Of a stretch of 64,000 bases of DNA, positions 53,033 to 63,699 are shown piece by piece (within the stretch, counting starts at the first letter, position 1; each line of letters begins with the position of its first letter). The notes beneath the pieces were generated by a model. The model was not told the DNA's origin and did no database searches. It worked only from the letters and a program-made list of their open reading frames with translations. The translations under genes and the position numbers were made by a program. The DNA is taken from assembly GCA_903837135.1 (NCBI GenBank), contig CAILTK010000090.1, forward strand, positions 1 through 64,000, written 5' to 3'. This DNA comes from an uncultured Caulobacterales bacterium. Its GTDB lineage: Bacteria > Pseudomonadota > Alphaproteobacteria > Caulobacterales > Caulobacteraceae.

Positions 53033-54487
53033 ATGCCCGATCCTGATGCGCCGGTGATCGTCTGGTTCCGGCGCGACCTGCGGCTGGCCGACCATCCCGC
53101 CCTGCACGCGGCGGCGCGGAGCGGGCGGCCGGTGATCCCGCTCTACGTGCTCGACGAGACGCCGGGGGTTCGCGCGCCCGGCGCCGCGGCGCGGTGGTGG
53201 CTCGACAGATCGCTGCGCGCCCTCGCCGGGGACCTGCAGGCGCGCGGGTCGCAGTTGATCCTGAGCCGGGGGGTCGCGGCGGAGATCGTCGCCGACCTGG
53301 CCGAGGAAACCGGGGCCGCGTCGGTGGTCTGGAGCCGGCTCTACGACGGCGGCGCGATCGTGCGTGACACGGCGCTGAAGGCGGCGCTGAAGGACAGCGG
53401 CATGGAGGCCGAAAGCTTCAACGCCGCCCTCCTGTCCGAACCCTGGGCGCTGAAGACAAAGACCGGTGGGACGTACAAGGTGTTCACGCCCTATCTGAAG
53501 GCGCTGAGGGCCTCGATCGGCGACATGTCCCTGCACGACGCGCCAAAGCGGCTGCGCGCGCCGCGGTCCTGGCCGTCGTCCGACGATCTCGACGCTTGGG
53601 CCCTGCATCCGCGCCGTCCGGACTGGTCGACCGGGTTCGACGGGACCCCGGGTGAAGCGGGCGCCCAGGCCCGGCTGCACCACTTCATCGACCAGGACCT
53701 CGCCGAATACGCCCGCGGCCGCGACGTCCCGGCCGGAGACGCGACCTCCCGCCTGTCGGCGCACCTGCACTGGGGCGAGATCGGACCGCGCCAGGTCTGG
53801 CGCGCGGCGGAGGCGGCGGCGCATCGCCGGCCTCACCTGCAAGCCTCCGCCGACAAGTACCTCTCCGAACTGTCCTGGCGCGAGTTCAACCACGAGATCC
53901 TGTTCCATCATCCGGACCTGGCCACGGCCAACTACAAGCCGGCCTTCGACACCTTTCCTTGGAGCGACACGCACACCGCGCTGGCGGCCTGGAAGCGCGG
54001 CCGCACCGGCTATCCGATGGTGGACGCCGGCATGCGCCAGCTCTGGGCCACCGGCGTCATGCACAACCGGGCGCGGATGATCGCCGCCTCCTTCCTGATC
54101 AAGCACCTGCTGATCGACTGGCGGGTCGGCGAGCGCTGGTTCTGGGACACCCTGGTCGACGCCGACGAGGCCAACAATCCGGCCAACTGGCAGTGGGTGG
54201 CCGGCTCTGGCGCGGACGCCTCGCCCTTCTTCCGCATCTTCAGCCCCATGGGCCAGGGCGAGCGGTTCGACGCCGACGGCGCCTATGTGCGCCGCTGGGT
54301 TCCCGAACTGGCCAAGCTCGACGCCCGATACATCCACGCGCCGTGGACCGCTCCGGACGAAGTGCTGGCCAGAGCCGGCGTGACGCTCGGCCAGACCTAC
54401 CCCCGCCCCGTCGTCGACCACGACGCCGCCCGCCGCCGCGCGCTGGACGCGTTCAAGGGGCTGAGCTCCCCCCTCACCCCGCCATGA
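53033..54487 (+). CDS. phrB: Deoxyribodipyrimidine photolyase (CPD type)
   Basis: 484 residues from ATG 53033 after GGAG. The N-terminal antenna domain begins VIVWFRRDLRLADHPAL. The FAD domain carries LSELSWREFNHEILFHHPDL, GYPMVDAGMRQLWATGVMHNRARMIAASFLIKHLLIDWRVGERWFWDTLVDADEANNPANWQWVAGSG and the conserved Trp residues. It repairs cyclobutane dimers with light. The frame extends to 52973, but the Met with the ribosome-binding site is preferred. Its 3' end overlaps the convergent SDR by 14 bases. Confidence 0.95.
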   Translation: MPDPDAPVIVWFRRDLRLADHPALHAAARSGRPVIPLYVLDETPGVRAPGAAARWWLDRSLRALAGDLQARGSQLILSRGVAAEIVADLAEETGAASVVWSRLYDGGAIVRDTALKAALKDSGMEAESFNAALLSEPWALKTKTGGTYKVFTPYLKALRASIGDMSLHDAPKRLRAPRSWPSSDDLDAWALHPRRPDWSTGFDGTPGEAGAQARLHHFIDQDLAEYARGRDVPAGDATSRLSAHLHWGEIGPRQVWRAAEAAAHRRPHLQASADKYLSELSWREFNHEILFHHPDLATANYKPAFDTFPWSDTHTALAAWKRGRTGYPMVDAGMRQLWATGVMHNRARMIAASFLIKHLLIDWRVGERWFWDTLVDADEANNPANWQWVAGSGADASPFFRIFSPMGQGERFDADGAYVRRWVPELAKLDARYIHAPWTAPDEVLARAGVTLGQTYPRPVVDHDAARRRALDAFKGLSSPLTPP

Positions 54488-55307
54488 AGCGCTCGAACGC
54501 GGCCTTCCACTCCGGATGCCAGCGGGACAGGGCCGGGCGGTTGTCGATGAGGTCCTGGGCGGCCCACAGAATGCGTTTCTCATCCGTGGCGCGGGGGGTC
54601 TCGTTGTCCTCGCACCAGAGATAGAAATCGCCCGCCGCGATCCCCGAAAGCATCCGGTCGATCACCTGGTCGGGGGTCCAGGCCGCTGGAGGTCGCTCGG
54701 GAATCCGCTGCGCCGTCAATCCCGTGTAGGTGAATCCTGGAACGAGCAGGTGGGCGCTGACGCGGCAACCGTCGCGGTTGCGAAGGGTGTGCGCCAGGCC
54801 TTCGGTCAGGGTCTTCACCGCGGCCTTGGAGACGTTGTAGGCGGTGTTGCCGGGCGGCGCGGTGACGCCCTGCTTGGAGCCGGTGTTGATGACGAGGCCC
54901 GGCGCGCCGCGGTCGGCCATGGCCGGGACGAAGGCCTGCACGCCGTGAATGACGCCGTGCAGGTTGACCCCGAGCAGCCGGTCCCAGGTGTCGGGGTTCG
55001 ACAGAGCGTCGCCGCCCGCGTCGACCGCGGCGTTGTTCATCAGCACCGACACCGGACCCAGCCGCTCGGCGACCACCGCGGCCAGCGCCTCGACCGAAGC
55101 GCGGTCCGACACGTCGGTGGGCGCGGCGAGCGCCGCCTCGCCGAGCGCCGAGGCTTCGCGCTCAAGCCGGGCCTCATCCCAGTCGGCGAGGCAGACCTTC
55201 AGCCCCATGCCGGCGAATCGCCTGGCCGCCGCCAGCCCGATCCCGCTCGCGGCGCCGGTGATCACCGCGACATTGCCGGGACGAAACGCGTCGTGAAGTT
55301 CGGGCAT
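54474..55307 (-). CDS. Short-chain dehydrogenase/reductase
   Basis: 277 residues. VAVITGAASGIGLAAARRF (NAD(P) loop), LADWDEARLEREA indicating NAD preference, MNNAAVDAGG, the Ser in VINTGSKQGVTAP and the YNVSK Tyr/Lys. A C-terminal extension of about 60 residues (WTPDQVIDRMLSGIAAGDFYLWCEDNETP) is unusual for plain SDRs. The substrate is unknown. It overlaps the photolyase 3' end, so antisense interference between the two transcripts is possible. Confidence 0.85.
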   Translation of the reverse strand: MPELHDAFRPGNVAVITGAASGIGLAAARRFAGMGLKVCLADWDEARLEREASALGEAALAAPTDVSDRASVEALAAVVAERLGPVSVLMNNAAVDAGGDALSNPDTWDRLLGVNLHGVIHGVQAFVPAMADRGAPGLVINTGSKQGVTAPPGNTAYNVSKAAVKTLTEGLAHTLRNRDGCRVSAHLLVPGFTYTGLTAQRIPERPPAAWTPDQVIDRMLSGIAAGDFYLWCEDNETPRATDEKRILWAAQDLIDNRPALSRWHPEWKAAFERFMAG

Positions 55308-55511
55308 GGCGTGGGTCCTTCAGGTTGGCTGCCGGAGGGGCAACGAGAAAAGCGCGAAGCCGGGTCGTCCTCATCCCTAAATTTTTTGAAGTCTCCTCGG
55401 GCGGACGCCCGCGACAGCGGGTGGGAGTCCCGAGCATGACTCCCTCTTGGAAACCGGTTTGCACGCGAGTGGATTGCGAAGCCCTCCGCTCCGCCCTAGC
55501 TCTAGCCTCGC

Positions 55512-56534
55512 ATGAACGCCAGCCTCCCCGCCTCGCTCCGCACCGGCCGAACGGTGCTCGACCTGATCGGGTCGACCCCGCTGGTCCGCCTGAACCGCGC
55601 CAGCGCCGCCACGGGCTGCGAGATCTGGGGCAAGGCGGAGTTCCTCAATCCCGGCCAGTCGGTGAAGGACCGCGCCGCCCTGTGGATCGTCCGCGACGCC
55701 GAGCAACGCGGCCTGCTGCGTGCCGGCGGGCTGATCGTCGAGGGTACTGCGGGCAATACCGGCATCGGCCTGGCCATGGTCGGCGGGGCGCTCGGCTACC
55801 GCACCCTGATCGTGATCCCGCGCACCCAGACCCAGGAGAAGAAGGACGCCATCCGCATGGCCGGCGCCGAACTCGTGGAGGTGGACGCGGTCCCCTATTC
55901 CAATCCCGACAACTACGTCCGCTTCTCCGGCCGCCTCGCCGAGGAGAGGGCCGCCAGCGAGCCCAACGGCGCGATCTGGGCCAACCAGTTCGACAACCTC
56001 GCCAACAAGCAGGCGCACGTGGAGGGCACCGGGCCCGAGATCTGGGCCCAGACCGGCGGCCAGGTGGACGGCTTCGTCTGCGCGGTCGGCTCGGGCGGCA
56101 CCCTGGCCGGCGTCGCCGAAGCGCTGCGGGCGCGAAAGCCGGACGTGGCCATCGCCCTCGCCGATCCCCATGGCGCGGCGCTCTACAGCTACTACACCAC
56201 CGGCGAACTTCGTTCCGAGGGCTCCTCGATCACCGAGGGCATCGGTCAGGGCCGGATCACCCGGAATCTCGAGGGGCTCACGGTCGACCACGCCTATCGC
56301 ATCGCCGACGACGAGGCCCTGGCGCAGATCTTCGACCTGGCCGAGCATGAGGGCCTGAACCTCGGCGGCTCGTCGGGGATCAATATCGCCGGCGCGATCC
56401 GGCTGGCGCGCGATCTCGGTCCGGGCAGGACCATCGTCACCATTCTCTGCGACTACGGCGCGCGCTATCAGTCGAAGCTGTATAACCCTGCCTTCCTGGC
56501 CGAACGGGGACTGCCCACGCCGGCCTGGCTCTGA
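55512..56534 (+). CDS. cysK: Cysteine synthase A-type (O-acetylserine sulfhydrylase)
   Basis: 340 residues. IGSTPLVRLNRAS, GQSVKDRAALWIV with the PLP lysine, VEGTAGNTGIGLAMVGGALGYRT (substrate loop TAGNT), AVGSGGTLAGVAEAL (phosphate loop) and GEGLNLGGSSGIN-like GLNLGGSSGIN. It makes cysteine from O-acetylserine and sulfide. The ~25-residue longer length and the DPHGAALYSYYTTGE segment are typical of a CysK subgroup common in Caulobacteraceae. First of four sulfur-related genes. Confidence 0.9.
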   Translation: MNASLPASLRTGRTVLDLIGSTPLVRLNRASAATGCEIWGKAEFLNPGQSVKDRAALWIVRDAEQRGLLRAGGLIVEGTAGNTGIGLAMVGGALGYRTLIVIPRTQTQEKKDAIRMAGAELVEVDAVPYSNPDNYVRFSGRLAEERAASEPNGAIWANQFDNLANKQAHVEGTGPEIWAQTGGQVDGFVCAVGSGGTLAGVAEALRARKPDVAIALADPHGAALYSYYTTGELRSEGSSITEGIGQGRITRNLEGLTVDHAYRIADDEALAQIFDLAEHEGLNLGGSSGINIAGAIRLARDLGPGRTIVTILCDYGARYQSKLYNPAFLAERGLPTPAWL

Positions 56535-56551
56535 CGATCCGGAGCGTTTTT

Positions 56552-56572
56552 CGGTTTGATGGAATCAAACCG
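56552..56572. repeat. Perfect hairpin CGGTTTGAT-GGA-ATCAAACCG between cysK and sseA
   Basis: 9-bp arms at 56552-56560 and 56564-56572 with a 3-base loop. There is no T run after it, so it may be a dispersed repeat or a weak attenuator rather than a terminator. The region to 56645 also holds GACCGGTCTCCGCTTTTCGG, reminiscent of the palindromic intergenic repeats elsewhere in the window. Confidence 0.6.
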
Positions 56573-56654
56573 ACGCCCTAGGTCCTTGTTTTGGTACGAG
56601 TTTGATCCGAAGACCGGTCTCCGCTTTTCGGAACGTGGTTTAGAAGAGGCCGCA

Positions 56655-57497
56655 ATGCCCGACGATCCCCTGGTCTCCACCGACTGGCTCGCCCATCACC
56701 TGGACGCGCCCGACCTCAAGATCGTCGACGCCAGCTGGTATCTGCCGGCGGAGGAGCGCGACCCGAAGGCCGAGTACGCCGCGGCCCACATTCCGGGCGC
56801 GGTGTTCTTCGACATCGACGAGATCGCCGACGCCGACACCGACCTGCCGCACATGCTGCCCATGCCGGCCAAGTTCGCCTCACGGGTCAGGAAGCTCGGC
56901 CTCGGCGACGGCTCGCGCATCGTCGTCTATGACGGCTGGGGCGTGCGCTCGGCGGCGCGGGTGTGGTGGACCTTCCGCGCCATGGGCCACGACGACGTGG
57001 TGGTGCTGGACGGCGGCCTGCCCAAGTGGATCGCCGAGGGCCGGCCGACCACCGACCGGGTTCCCCCGGTGCGTGAGCGTCATTTCACCGTCCGCTTCGC
57101 CCACGATCTCGTGCGCGACCGCCATCAGGTCGCCCGCGTGCTCGGCAGCCGGCGCGAACAGGTGGTCGACGCCCGCCCCGCCGCCCGCTTCCGCGGCGAG
57201 GCGCCCGAGCCGCGGCCCGGCCTGAAGTCGGGGCACATGCCCGGCGCGCTCAGCGTGCCGATGAGCGAGATGATCGCCCCTGACGGAACAATGAAGTCGG
57301 CCGCCGCTCTGGCGGCGGTGTTCGAGACCGCCGGGGTCGACATCAAGCAGCCCGTCGTCTCCAGCTGCGGTTCCGGCATCACCGCCTGCGTCCTCGCGCT
57401 GGGGCTCGCCCGGCTCGGCCGCTGGCGCACGGCGGTCTACGACGGCTCGTGGGCCGAGTGGGGCGCCGCCGAGGGCTGTCCCGTCGTCAGCGGATGA
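56655..57497 (+). CDS. sseA: 3-mercaptopyruvate/thiosulfate sulfurtransferase
   Basis: 280 residues from ATG 56655. Two rhodanese domains: an inactive N-terminal one (LVSTDWLAHHLDAPDLKIVDASWYLP, AHIPGAVFFDIDEIAD) and an active C-terminal one with the Cys in VVSSCGSGITACVLALG (CGSGIT is the mercaptopyruvate-type loop). It moves sulfur from mercaptopyruvate to thiols or cyanide. It lies between cysK and a GNAT gene; its stop overlaps the next ATG. Confidence 0.92.
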   Translation: MPDDPLVSTDWLAHHLDAPDLKIVDASWYLPAEERDPKAEYAAAHIPGAVFFDIDEIADADTDLPHMLPMPAKFASRVRKLGLGDGSRIVVYDGWGVRSAARVWWTFRAMGHDDVVVLDGGLPKWIAEGRPTTDRVPPVRERHFTVRFAHDLVRDRHQVARVLGSRREQVVDARPAARFRGEAPEPRPGLKSGHMPGALSVPMSEMIAPDGTMKSAAALAAVFETAGVDIKQPVVSSCGSGITACVLALGLARLGRWRTAVYDGSWAEWGAAEGCPVVSG

Positions 57498-58003
57498 GGG
57501 TGCGCCTGGCCACCAACGCCGACTGCGCCCGCCTGCCGGCGATCGAGCGCTCGGCCAACCGGCGCTTCGCCGAGATCGGCATGCCCGACGTGGTCGGCGC
57601 GCCCGTGGGCGAGGCCGAGACGTGGGAGCCACATTGCGCCAGCAGCCATCTGTGGGTCGGGGTCGACGCGGAGGACCAGCCGTTCGCCTTCCTCGCCGGC
57701 GGGGTGCACGGGTCGCTGATGTTTCTCTACCAGCTCGCGGTCGACCATGATCGCCAGCGTCAGGGCGTCGGCCGCGCCCTGTTGCAGACGGGGGAGGCGG
57801 CGGCCCGGGCGCAAGGCCTTCACGAAGTCTATCTGACCACTTTCTGCGACGTGCCGTTCAACGGTCCCTACTATGCGGGCCAAGGCTACCAGGTGGTCGA
57901 GGACCCGGATCTGCCGGACATGCTGAAGCCGGTGATGGACGCCGAACGCCGCCGCTGGATCGCCCCCGGCCGCCGCCGCTGCGCCATGCGGAAATTTGTT
58001 TAG
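57494..58003 (+). CDS. GNAT-family N-acetyltransferase
   Basis: 169 residues from ATG 57494, overlapping the sseA stop (ATGA). VRLATNADCARLPAIERSANRRF opens the fold; LYQLAVDHDRQRQGVGRALLQTGEAAARAQG holds the acetyl-CoA loop (QxxGxG/A) and YLTTFCDVPFNGPYYAGQGYQVVED the C-terminal strand. The substrate is unknown; the coupling to sseA suggests a sulfur-metabolite or amino-acid acceptor (inference). Confidence 0.88.
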   Translation: MRVRLATNADCARLPAIERSANRRFAEIGMPDVVGAPVGEAETWEPHCASSHLWVGVDAEDQPFAFLAGGVHGSLMFLYQLAVDHDRQRQGVGRALLQTGEAAARAQGLHEVYLTTFCDVPFNGPYYAGQGYQVVEDPDLPDMLKPVMDAERRRWIAPGRRRCAMRKFV

Positions 58004-58026
58004 CGGGTAGATCGACGGGTAGGAAT

Positions 58027-59219
58027 GTGTCCAAAGACAGACCCTGGCGGCCAGCCACAATCCTGACCCATGTCGGGCCGAGCGGGACGCCGCCGCCCAC
58101 GCGCACCGTGTCGCCGCCGATCCAGCGCGGCTCGACGGTGCTGATGCCCGACGCGGCGAGCCTCTACGCCTCGGACCAGCCGACCTACGGCATGAATTCG
58201 CACGCGGTGCATGAGGCCCTGGTCGAGGGCCTGAAGGCGCTCGAGCACGCCGGGCATGCGGAGCTGTTCACCTCCGGGCTCTCCGCGGTCACCGGCGCCC
58301 TGTCGGCGGTGGTCGGCGCGGGCGACGAGGTTCTGGTGGTCGACACTGTGTATGGACCGACGCGGCGGTTCTGCGACGGCTATCTGAAGCGGATGGCGGC
58401 GCCGGTGCGCTATTTCCCGGCCGCCGCCACGGCGGGGGAGATCCTCGCCCTGGCCACCCCCCGCACCCGGCTGATCTTCCTGGAAAGCCCGGGCTCGCAG
58501 ACCTTCGAGATGCAGGACGTCCCGGCCATCGCCGCGGCCGCCAAGGCGCGGGGGATCCTCACCGCCGTCGACAACACCTGGGCCTCGGGCCTGCTGTTCA
58601 GACCGGTGGAGCATGGCGTCTCCCTGTCGATCCAGGCCCTGACCAAATACGTCTGCGGTCATTCCGACGTCTTCCTGGGCTCGGTCGCCACCAACGACCC
58701 CGATGTCGCCCGCCAGCTCACGGCCTTCGTCCGGGACACCGGCGCCTCGGTCTCCCCCGACGACGCCTTCCAGGGCCTGCGCGGGCTGCGCACGCTGGAG
58801 GTTCGGCTGAAGCGGCATGGCGAGAGCGGCCTCGAAGTGGCCGAATGGCTGGCGGGCCAGCCGCAGGTGGCGCGGGTGCTCCACCCGGCCCTGCCCGGCG
58901 ATCCCGGCCATGGGATCTGGAAGCGCGACTTCACCGGCGCCGCGGGCCTGTTCGGCGCGGTGCTGAAACCGGCGCCCCGGGCCGCGGTCGAGGCCTTCCT
59001 GAACCGGCTCCAGCTGTTCGGCCTCGGCTTCTCCTGGGGCGGCTACGAGAGCCTGGCCATCCACTGCGACCCGCAGATCCGGCGCAGCTGCGGCCCGTCG
59101 CACCTCGAGGGCCCGCTGATCCGCCTCAACATCGGCCTCGAGGACCCGCAGGACCTGATCGCCGACCTGCGCCAGGCGCTGGACGCGCTGCCTTCCCCCT
59201 TCGGGGGGGATGGGAGTCG

Positions 59220-59223
<4 letters not shown>
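58027..59223 (+). CDS. metC: Cystathionine beta-lyase (Cys/Met metabolism PLP enzyme)
   Basis: 398 residues from a GTG at 58027. THVGPSG..., RGSTVLMPDAASLYA, the PLP lysine in SLSIQALTKYVCGHSDVFLGSVA and FSWGGYESLAI are the MetC/PatB-group motifs. It splits cystathionine to homocysteine, pyruvate and ammonia. Last gene of the cysK-sseA-GNAT-metC sulfur cluster. It converges with ntrC, with 4 bases of overlap. Confidence 0.9.
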
Positions 59224-60634
<1,411 letters not shown>

Positions 60635-60638
<4 letters not shown>

Positions 60639-61747
60639 GAGTGAGGTTCCACGCGGGTAAGGGGACGGCTGCCCGAGGCAGGAGAATTGAGCGCCCGGCG
60701 CGGCAACAGCACCCGGAAGACGGTTCGGCCCGGCTCGCTCTCGAAGTCGATCACCCCCTGATGGTCGGCCACCAGCTTGGCCACCAGCGTCAGGCCGAGG
60801 CCGGCGCCGGTCACCTTGGTGGTGACGAAGGGATGGAACAGCCGCTCGCGCATGTGCGGGGCGACGCCGGGACCATTGTCCTGGACCCGCACCTCGAGCG
60901 GCGTGCTCGGCGCATTGTGGCGATATCCGGTGGAGATGGTCACTTCGCCGCGCCCGTCGCCCCGGCTGTTGGCGGCTTCGGCGGCGTTCTTGACCAGGTT
61001 GAGGAACACCTGGATCAGCTGGTCCTCGTCGCCCCAGGCGTGCGGCAGCGACGGGTCGTAGGATTCACGGAAGGTCAGCCGATCGCCGATCCCCGCCGCC
61101 ATCAGCACGCGCACGCGATCGAGGATCCGGTGGATGTTGACGGCCTGGCGCGAGGGCGGCCGCTCGTCGGAGAAGGCCTCGACCCGGTCGATTAGCCGGC
61201 GGATCCGATCGGTCTCGTCGACGATCAGCTGAGCCAGGGCGGCGTCTTCGGCGCTGGCCCCCTGCGACAACAGCTGGGCCGCTCCCCGGATGCCGGCGAG
61301 GGGGTTCTTGATTTCGTGCGCCAGGGTGCGGCCCATGCCGGCCACCGAGCGCAGGGTGTCGGCGGTGCGGTCCGCAGCGGGGCTGTTGCTGCGGATCGTC
61401 AGGGTCAGCTGCACCAGGCCGCCCGGCAGCGGCGCCGCCGCCACTTCGGCCTCGAACGGCGGATGATCCGGAATGACGATCTCGACTTCCCGTTCGCGCA
61501 CCACCGAACCATCGCGGGCGGCCCGGGCGACCAGGTTCGGCAGGACGCTGTCCGTGGGCAAGGCCGTCGACAGGGGGTGGCGGCGCAGCAGGCCCAGGGA
61601 CTGGCCGAAGAACCGCTCGGCCGCCTCGTTGGCCGTGCGCAGCTCGCCGGCGGCGGTGAACACCAGCGACGGGTTCGGGCCGAGGTCGAAGGCGGCGGCT
61701 CTGAGGGCTTCGGGGGCCGGCGATGATCGGGTCAAGCTTATGGGCAT
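60635..61747 (-). CDS. ntrB: Nitrogen-regulation sensor histidine kinase NtrB
   Basis: 370 residues from ATG 61747 with GGAG upstream. A PAS domain (FDLGPNPSLVFTAAGELRTANEAAERFF) is followed by HisKA with the phospho-acceptor His in GRTLAHEIKNPLAGIRGAAQLL and HATPase (NLVKNAAEAANSRG, DNGPGV, TGAGLGLTLV). A soluble PII-controlled kinase that phosphorylates NtrC. The upstream neighbour is ispDF on the opposite strand, 112 bases away; dusB, its usual partner, is absent. Confidence 0.95.
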
Positions 61748-61859
61748 CCAAGTCTCCGTGCTAAGCTGTGCACATAAATGCGCCATCGGCAACGCCCAAA
61801 TTTGAGGCAAGCTCCGGAGACCCCTGGACAGGCGCCCGGCCGACGAGTCAGAAGCGGCC

Positions 61860-62993
61860 ATGAAATTCGCCGCCGTGATCGTCGCCGCCGGAACGGGCAG
61901 TCGTGCTGGCGGCGCGCCCAAACAGTGGCGTCTGCTCAAAGGGCGGGCGATCGCGCGGTGGTCGGTGGACACCTTTAAGGCGATGGGCGCCGAACCGGTG
62001 GTGGTCGTCGTCGGCGAGGGCCAACGGGACGAGGCCGAGCGTTGGCTCGGCGACGCGGGCGTGGTCCTCGTCGCCGGCGGCGCCACCCGCACCGCCTCGG
62101 TCCGCTCGGGTCTCGCCGCGGTGGGGACGGTCGAGGCGGTGCTGATCCACGACGCCGCCCGCCCGCTGGTGACCCAGGCCCACGTCGAGACCCTGCTCGC
62201 CGCGCTCGAAGACGCCGACGGCGCCCTGCCCGCCCTGCCGGTGGCCGACACCTTGAAGCGCGAGACCCAAGCCGGCGTGGCCACCGTGGATCGCGAGGGG
62301 CTGTGGCGGGCGCAGACGCCGCAGGCCTTTCGCCTGCCGCCGCTGCGCGACGCCTACGCCCGCTGGCCGGACGAGGCGCCGGCGACCGACGATGCGGCGG
62401 TGCTGGAGGCCGCGGGCGGGCGCGTCAGCCTGGTTCCCGGCGACCCCCTGCTGATGAAGATCACACACCCGGAGGATTTCGCCATGGTCGAACGGCTGGC
62501 GGAGGTCACGCGCGTCACCCGCGTCGGTCAGGGCTTCGACGCCCACCGGTTCGGGCCGGGCGACGGCGTCTGGCTGTGTGGGATCAAGATCGCCCACCCC
62601 CTCACCCTGATCGGCCATTCCGACGCCGACGCCGGCCTGCACGCCCTGACCGACGCCATTCTGGGCGCCATCGGCGCCGGCGACATCGGCGACCACTTCC
62701 CGCCGACCGACCCGCAGTGGAAGGGCGCTTCGTCCGATCGCTTCCTGCGGCATGCGGCGGAGCTGGTGCGCCGGCGCGGCGGGCGGATCACCGGCGTCGA
62801 CGTGACCCTGGTGTGCGAGCAGCCGAAGATCAAGCCGCACCGCGAGGCCATGCGCGCCCGGCTCGCCGAGCTGCTGGACCTGCCGCTCGAGGGCGTCAGC
62901 GTGAAAGCCACCACCACCGAGGGCATGGGCTTCACCGGCCGCAGCGAAGGCCTCGCCGCCCAGGCCATCGCCACAGTGGATCTGCCAGGGTGA
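61860..62993 (+). CDS. ispDF: Bifunctional IspD-IspF (isoprenoid MEP pathway)
   Basis: 377 residues. The IspD half (about 1-215) has VIVAAGTGSRAGGAPKQWRLL, the nucleotide-binding loop, and VLIHDAARPLV. The IspF half starts at TRVGQGFDAHRFGPGDGVWLCG with metal ligands DAH and HSDADAGLHALTDAILGA and ends SVKATTTEGMGFTGRSEGLAAQA. It makes CDP-ME and, after the IspE step, the cyclic MEcPP. Such fusions are the rule in alphaproteobacteria. Confidence 0.96.
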   Translation: MKFAAVIVAAGTGSRAGGAPKQWRLLKGRAIARWSVDTFKAMGAEPVVVVVGEGQRDEAERWLGDAGVVLVAGGATRTASVRSGLAAVGTVEAVLIHDAARPLVTQAHVETLLAALEDADGALPALPVADTLKRETQAGVATVDREGLWRAQTPQAFRLPPLRDAYARWPDEAPATDDAAVLEAAGGRVSLVPGDPLLMKITHPEDFAMVERLAEVTRVTRVGQGFDAHRFGPGDGVWLCGIKIAHPLTLIGHSDADAGLHALTDAILGAIGAGDIGDHFPPTDPQWKGASSDRFLRHAAELVRRRGGRITGVDVTLVCEQPKIKPHREAMRARLAELLDLPLEGVSVKATTTEGMGFTGRSEGLAAQAIATVDLPG

Positions 62994-63189
62994 TGATGCT
63001 TGGGGCCAGCGAAGCCTGGCTAAGACTCAACGTAGCGGTCGCAGAGACTGCGCGGAGCGCGCAGAGAAGGGTTTCGCCGGACGTTCGCGCGGCGAGCCTT
63101 GTTTTAGCCTCCGCGCGCCCCGCGCATGTGCTGCGCTCTCTGCGTTTATCCTTTGTCTGCAGCGCGACCTGACCGGGAAAGGCGACCCC

Positions 63190-63690
63190 ATGGACGACAG
63201 CATCTTCCCGCTCGAACTGCTCAGCCTGGCCCGGCTGCTGCTGGACGAATGCCGCGGGCGGGGTCTGCGCATCGTCACGGCCGAGAGCTGCACCGGCGGC
63301 ATGGTCGCGGGTGTGCTGACCGAGATCGCCGGCTCGTCGGACGTGGTCGACCGGGGGTTCGTCACCTACTCCAACCGGGCCAAACAGGCGCTGCTCGGCG
63401 TGCCGGGCGACCTGATCGCCGACGTCGGCGCGGTATCCGAGCCGGTGGCCCGCTTCATGGCCGAGGGCGCGCTCGAGGCGTCGGACGCCCATATCGCCGT
63501 CGCCGTCACCGGCGTGGCCGGCCCCGGCGGCGGCTCGCCGATGAAGCCGGTCGGCACGGTGCACTTCGCCACCGCCCGCGCCAACGGGCCGATCCAGCAC
63601 CGGATGGAGCGGTTCGGCGACATCGGTCGCGGCCGGATCCGCCTCGAGAGCGTGCGCGTGGCGTTGGAGATGATGCGCGAGCGGGTGTGA
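63190..63690 (+). CDS. CinA-like nicotinamide-nucleotide amidase (PncC)
   Basis: 166 residues from ATG 63190. IVTAESCTGGMVAGVLTEIAGSSDVVDRGFVTYSNRAKQALLGV and VAVTGVAGPGGGSPMKPVGTVHFA are the CinA C-terminal domain (PncC) blocks, with the catalytic Ser in AESCTGG. It deamidates NMN to nicotinate mononucleotide. The N-terminal MoCF-like part of full CinA is absent, as in many alphaproteobacteria. Confidence 0.93.
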   Translation: MDDSIFPLELLSLARLLLDECRGRGLRIVTAESCTGGMVAGVLTEIAGSSDVVDRGFVTYSNRAKQALLGVPGDLIADVGAVSEPVARFMAEGALEASDAHIAVAVTGVAGPGGGSPMKPVGTVHFATARANGPIQHRMERFGDIGRGRIRLESVRVALEMMRERV

Positions 63691-63699
63691 CAGCCCTTC

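Noticed and set aside
61748..61859. TGTGCACA and nearby bases as an NtrC site in the ntrB-ispDF gap
   Set aside because: The expected second half-site (GGTGCA with right spacing) is not there; the similarity is only to a short palindrome.
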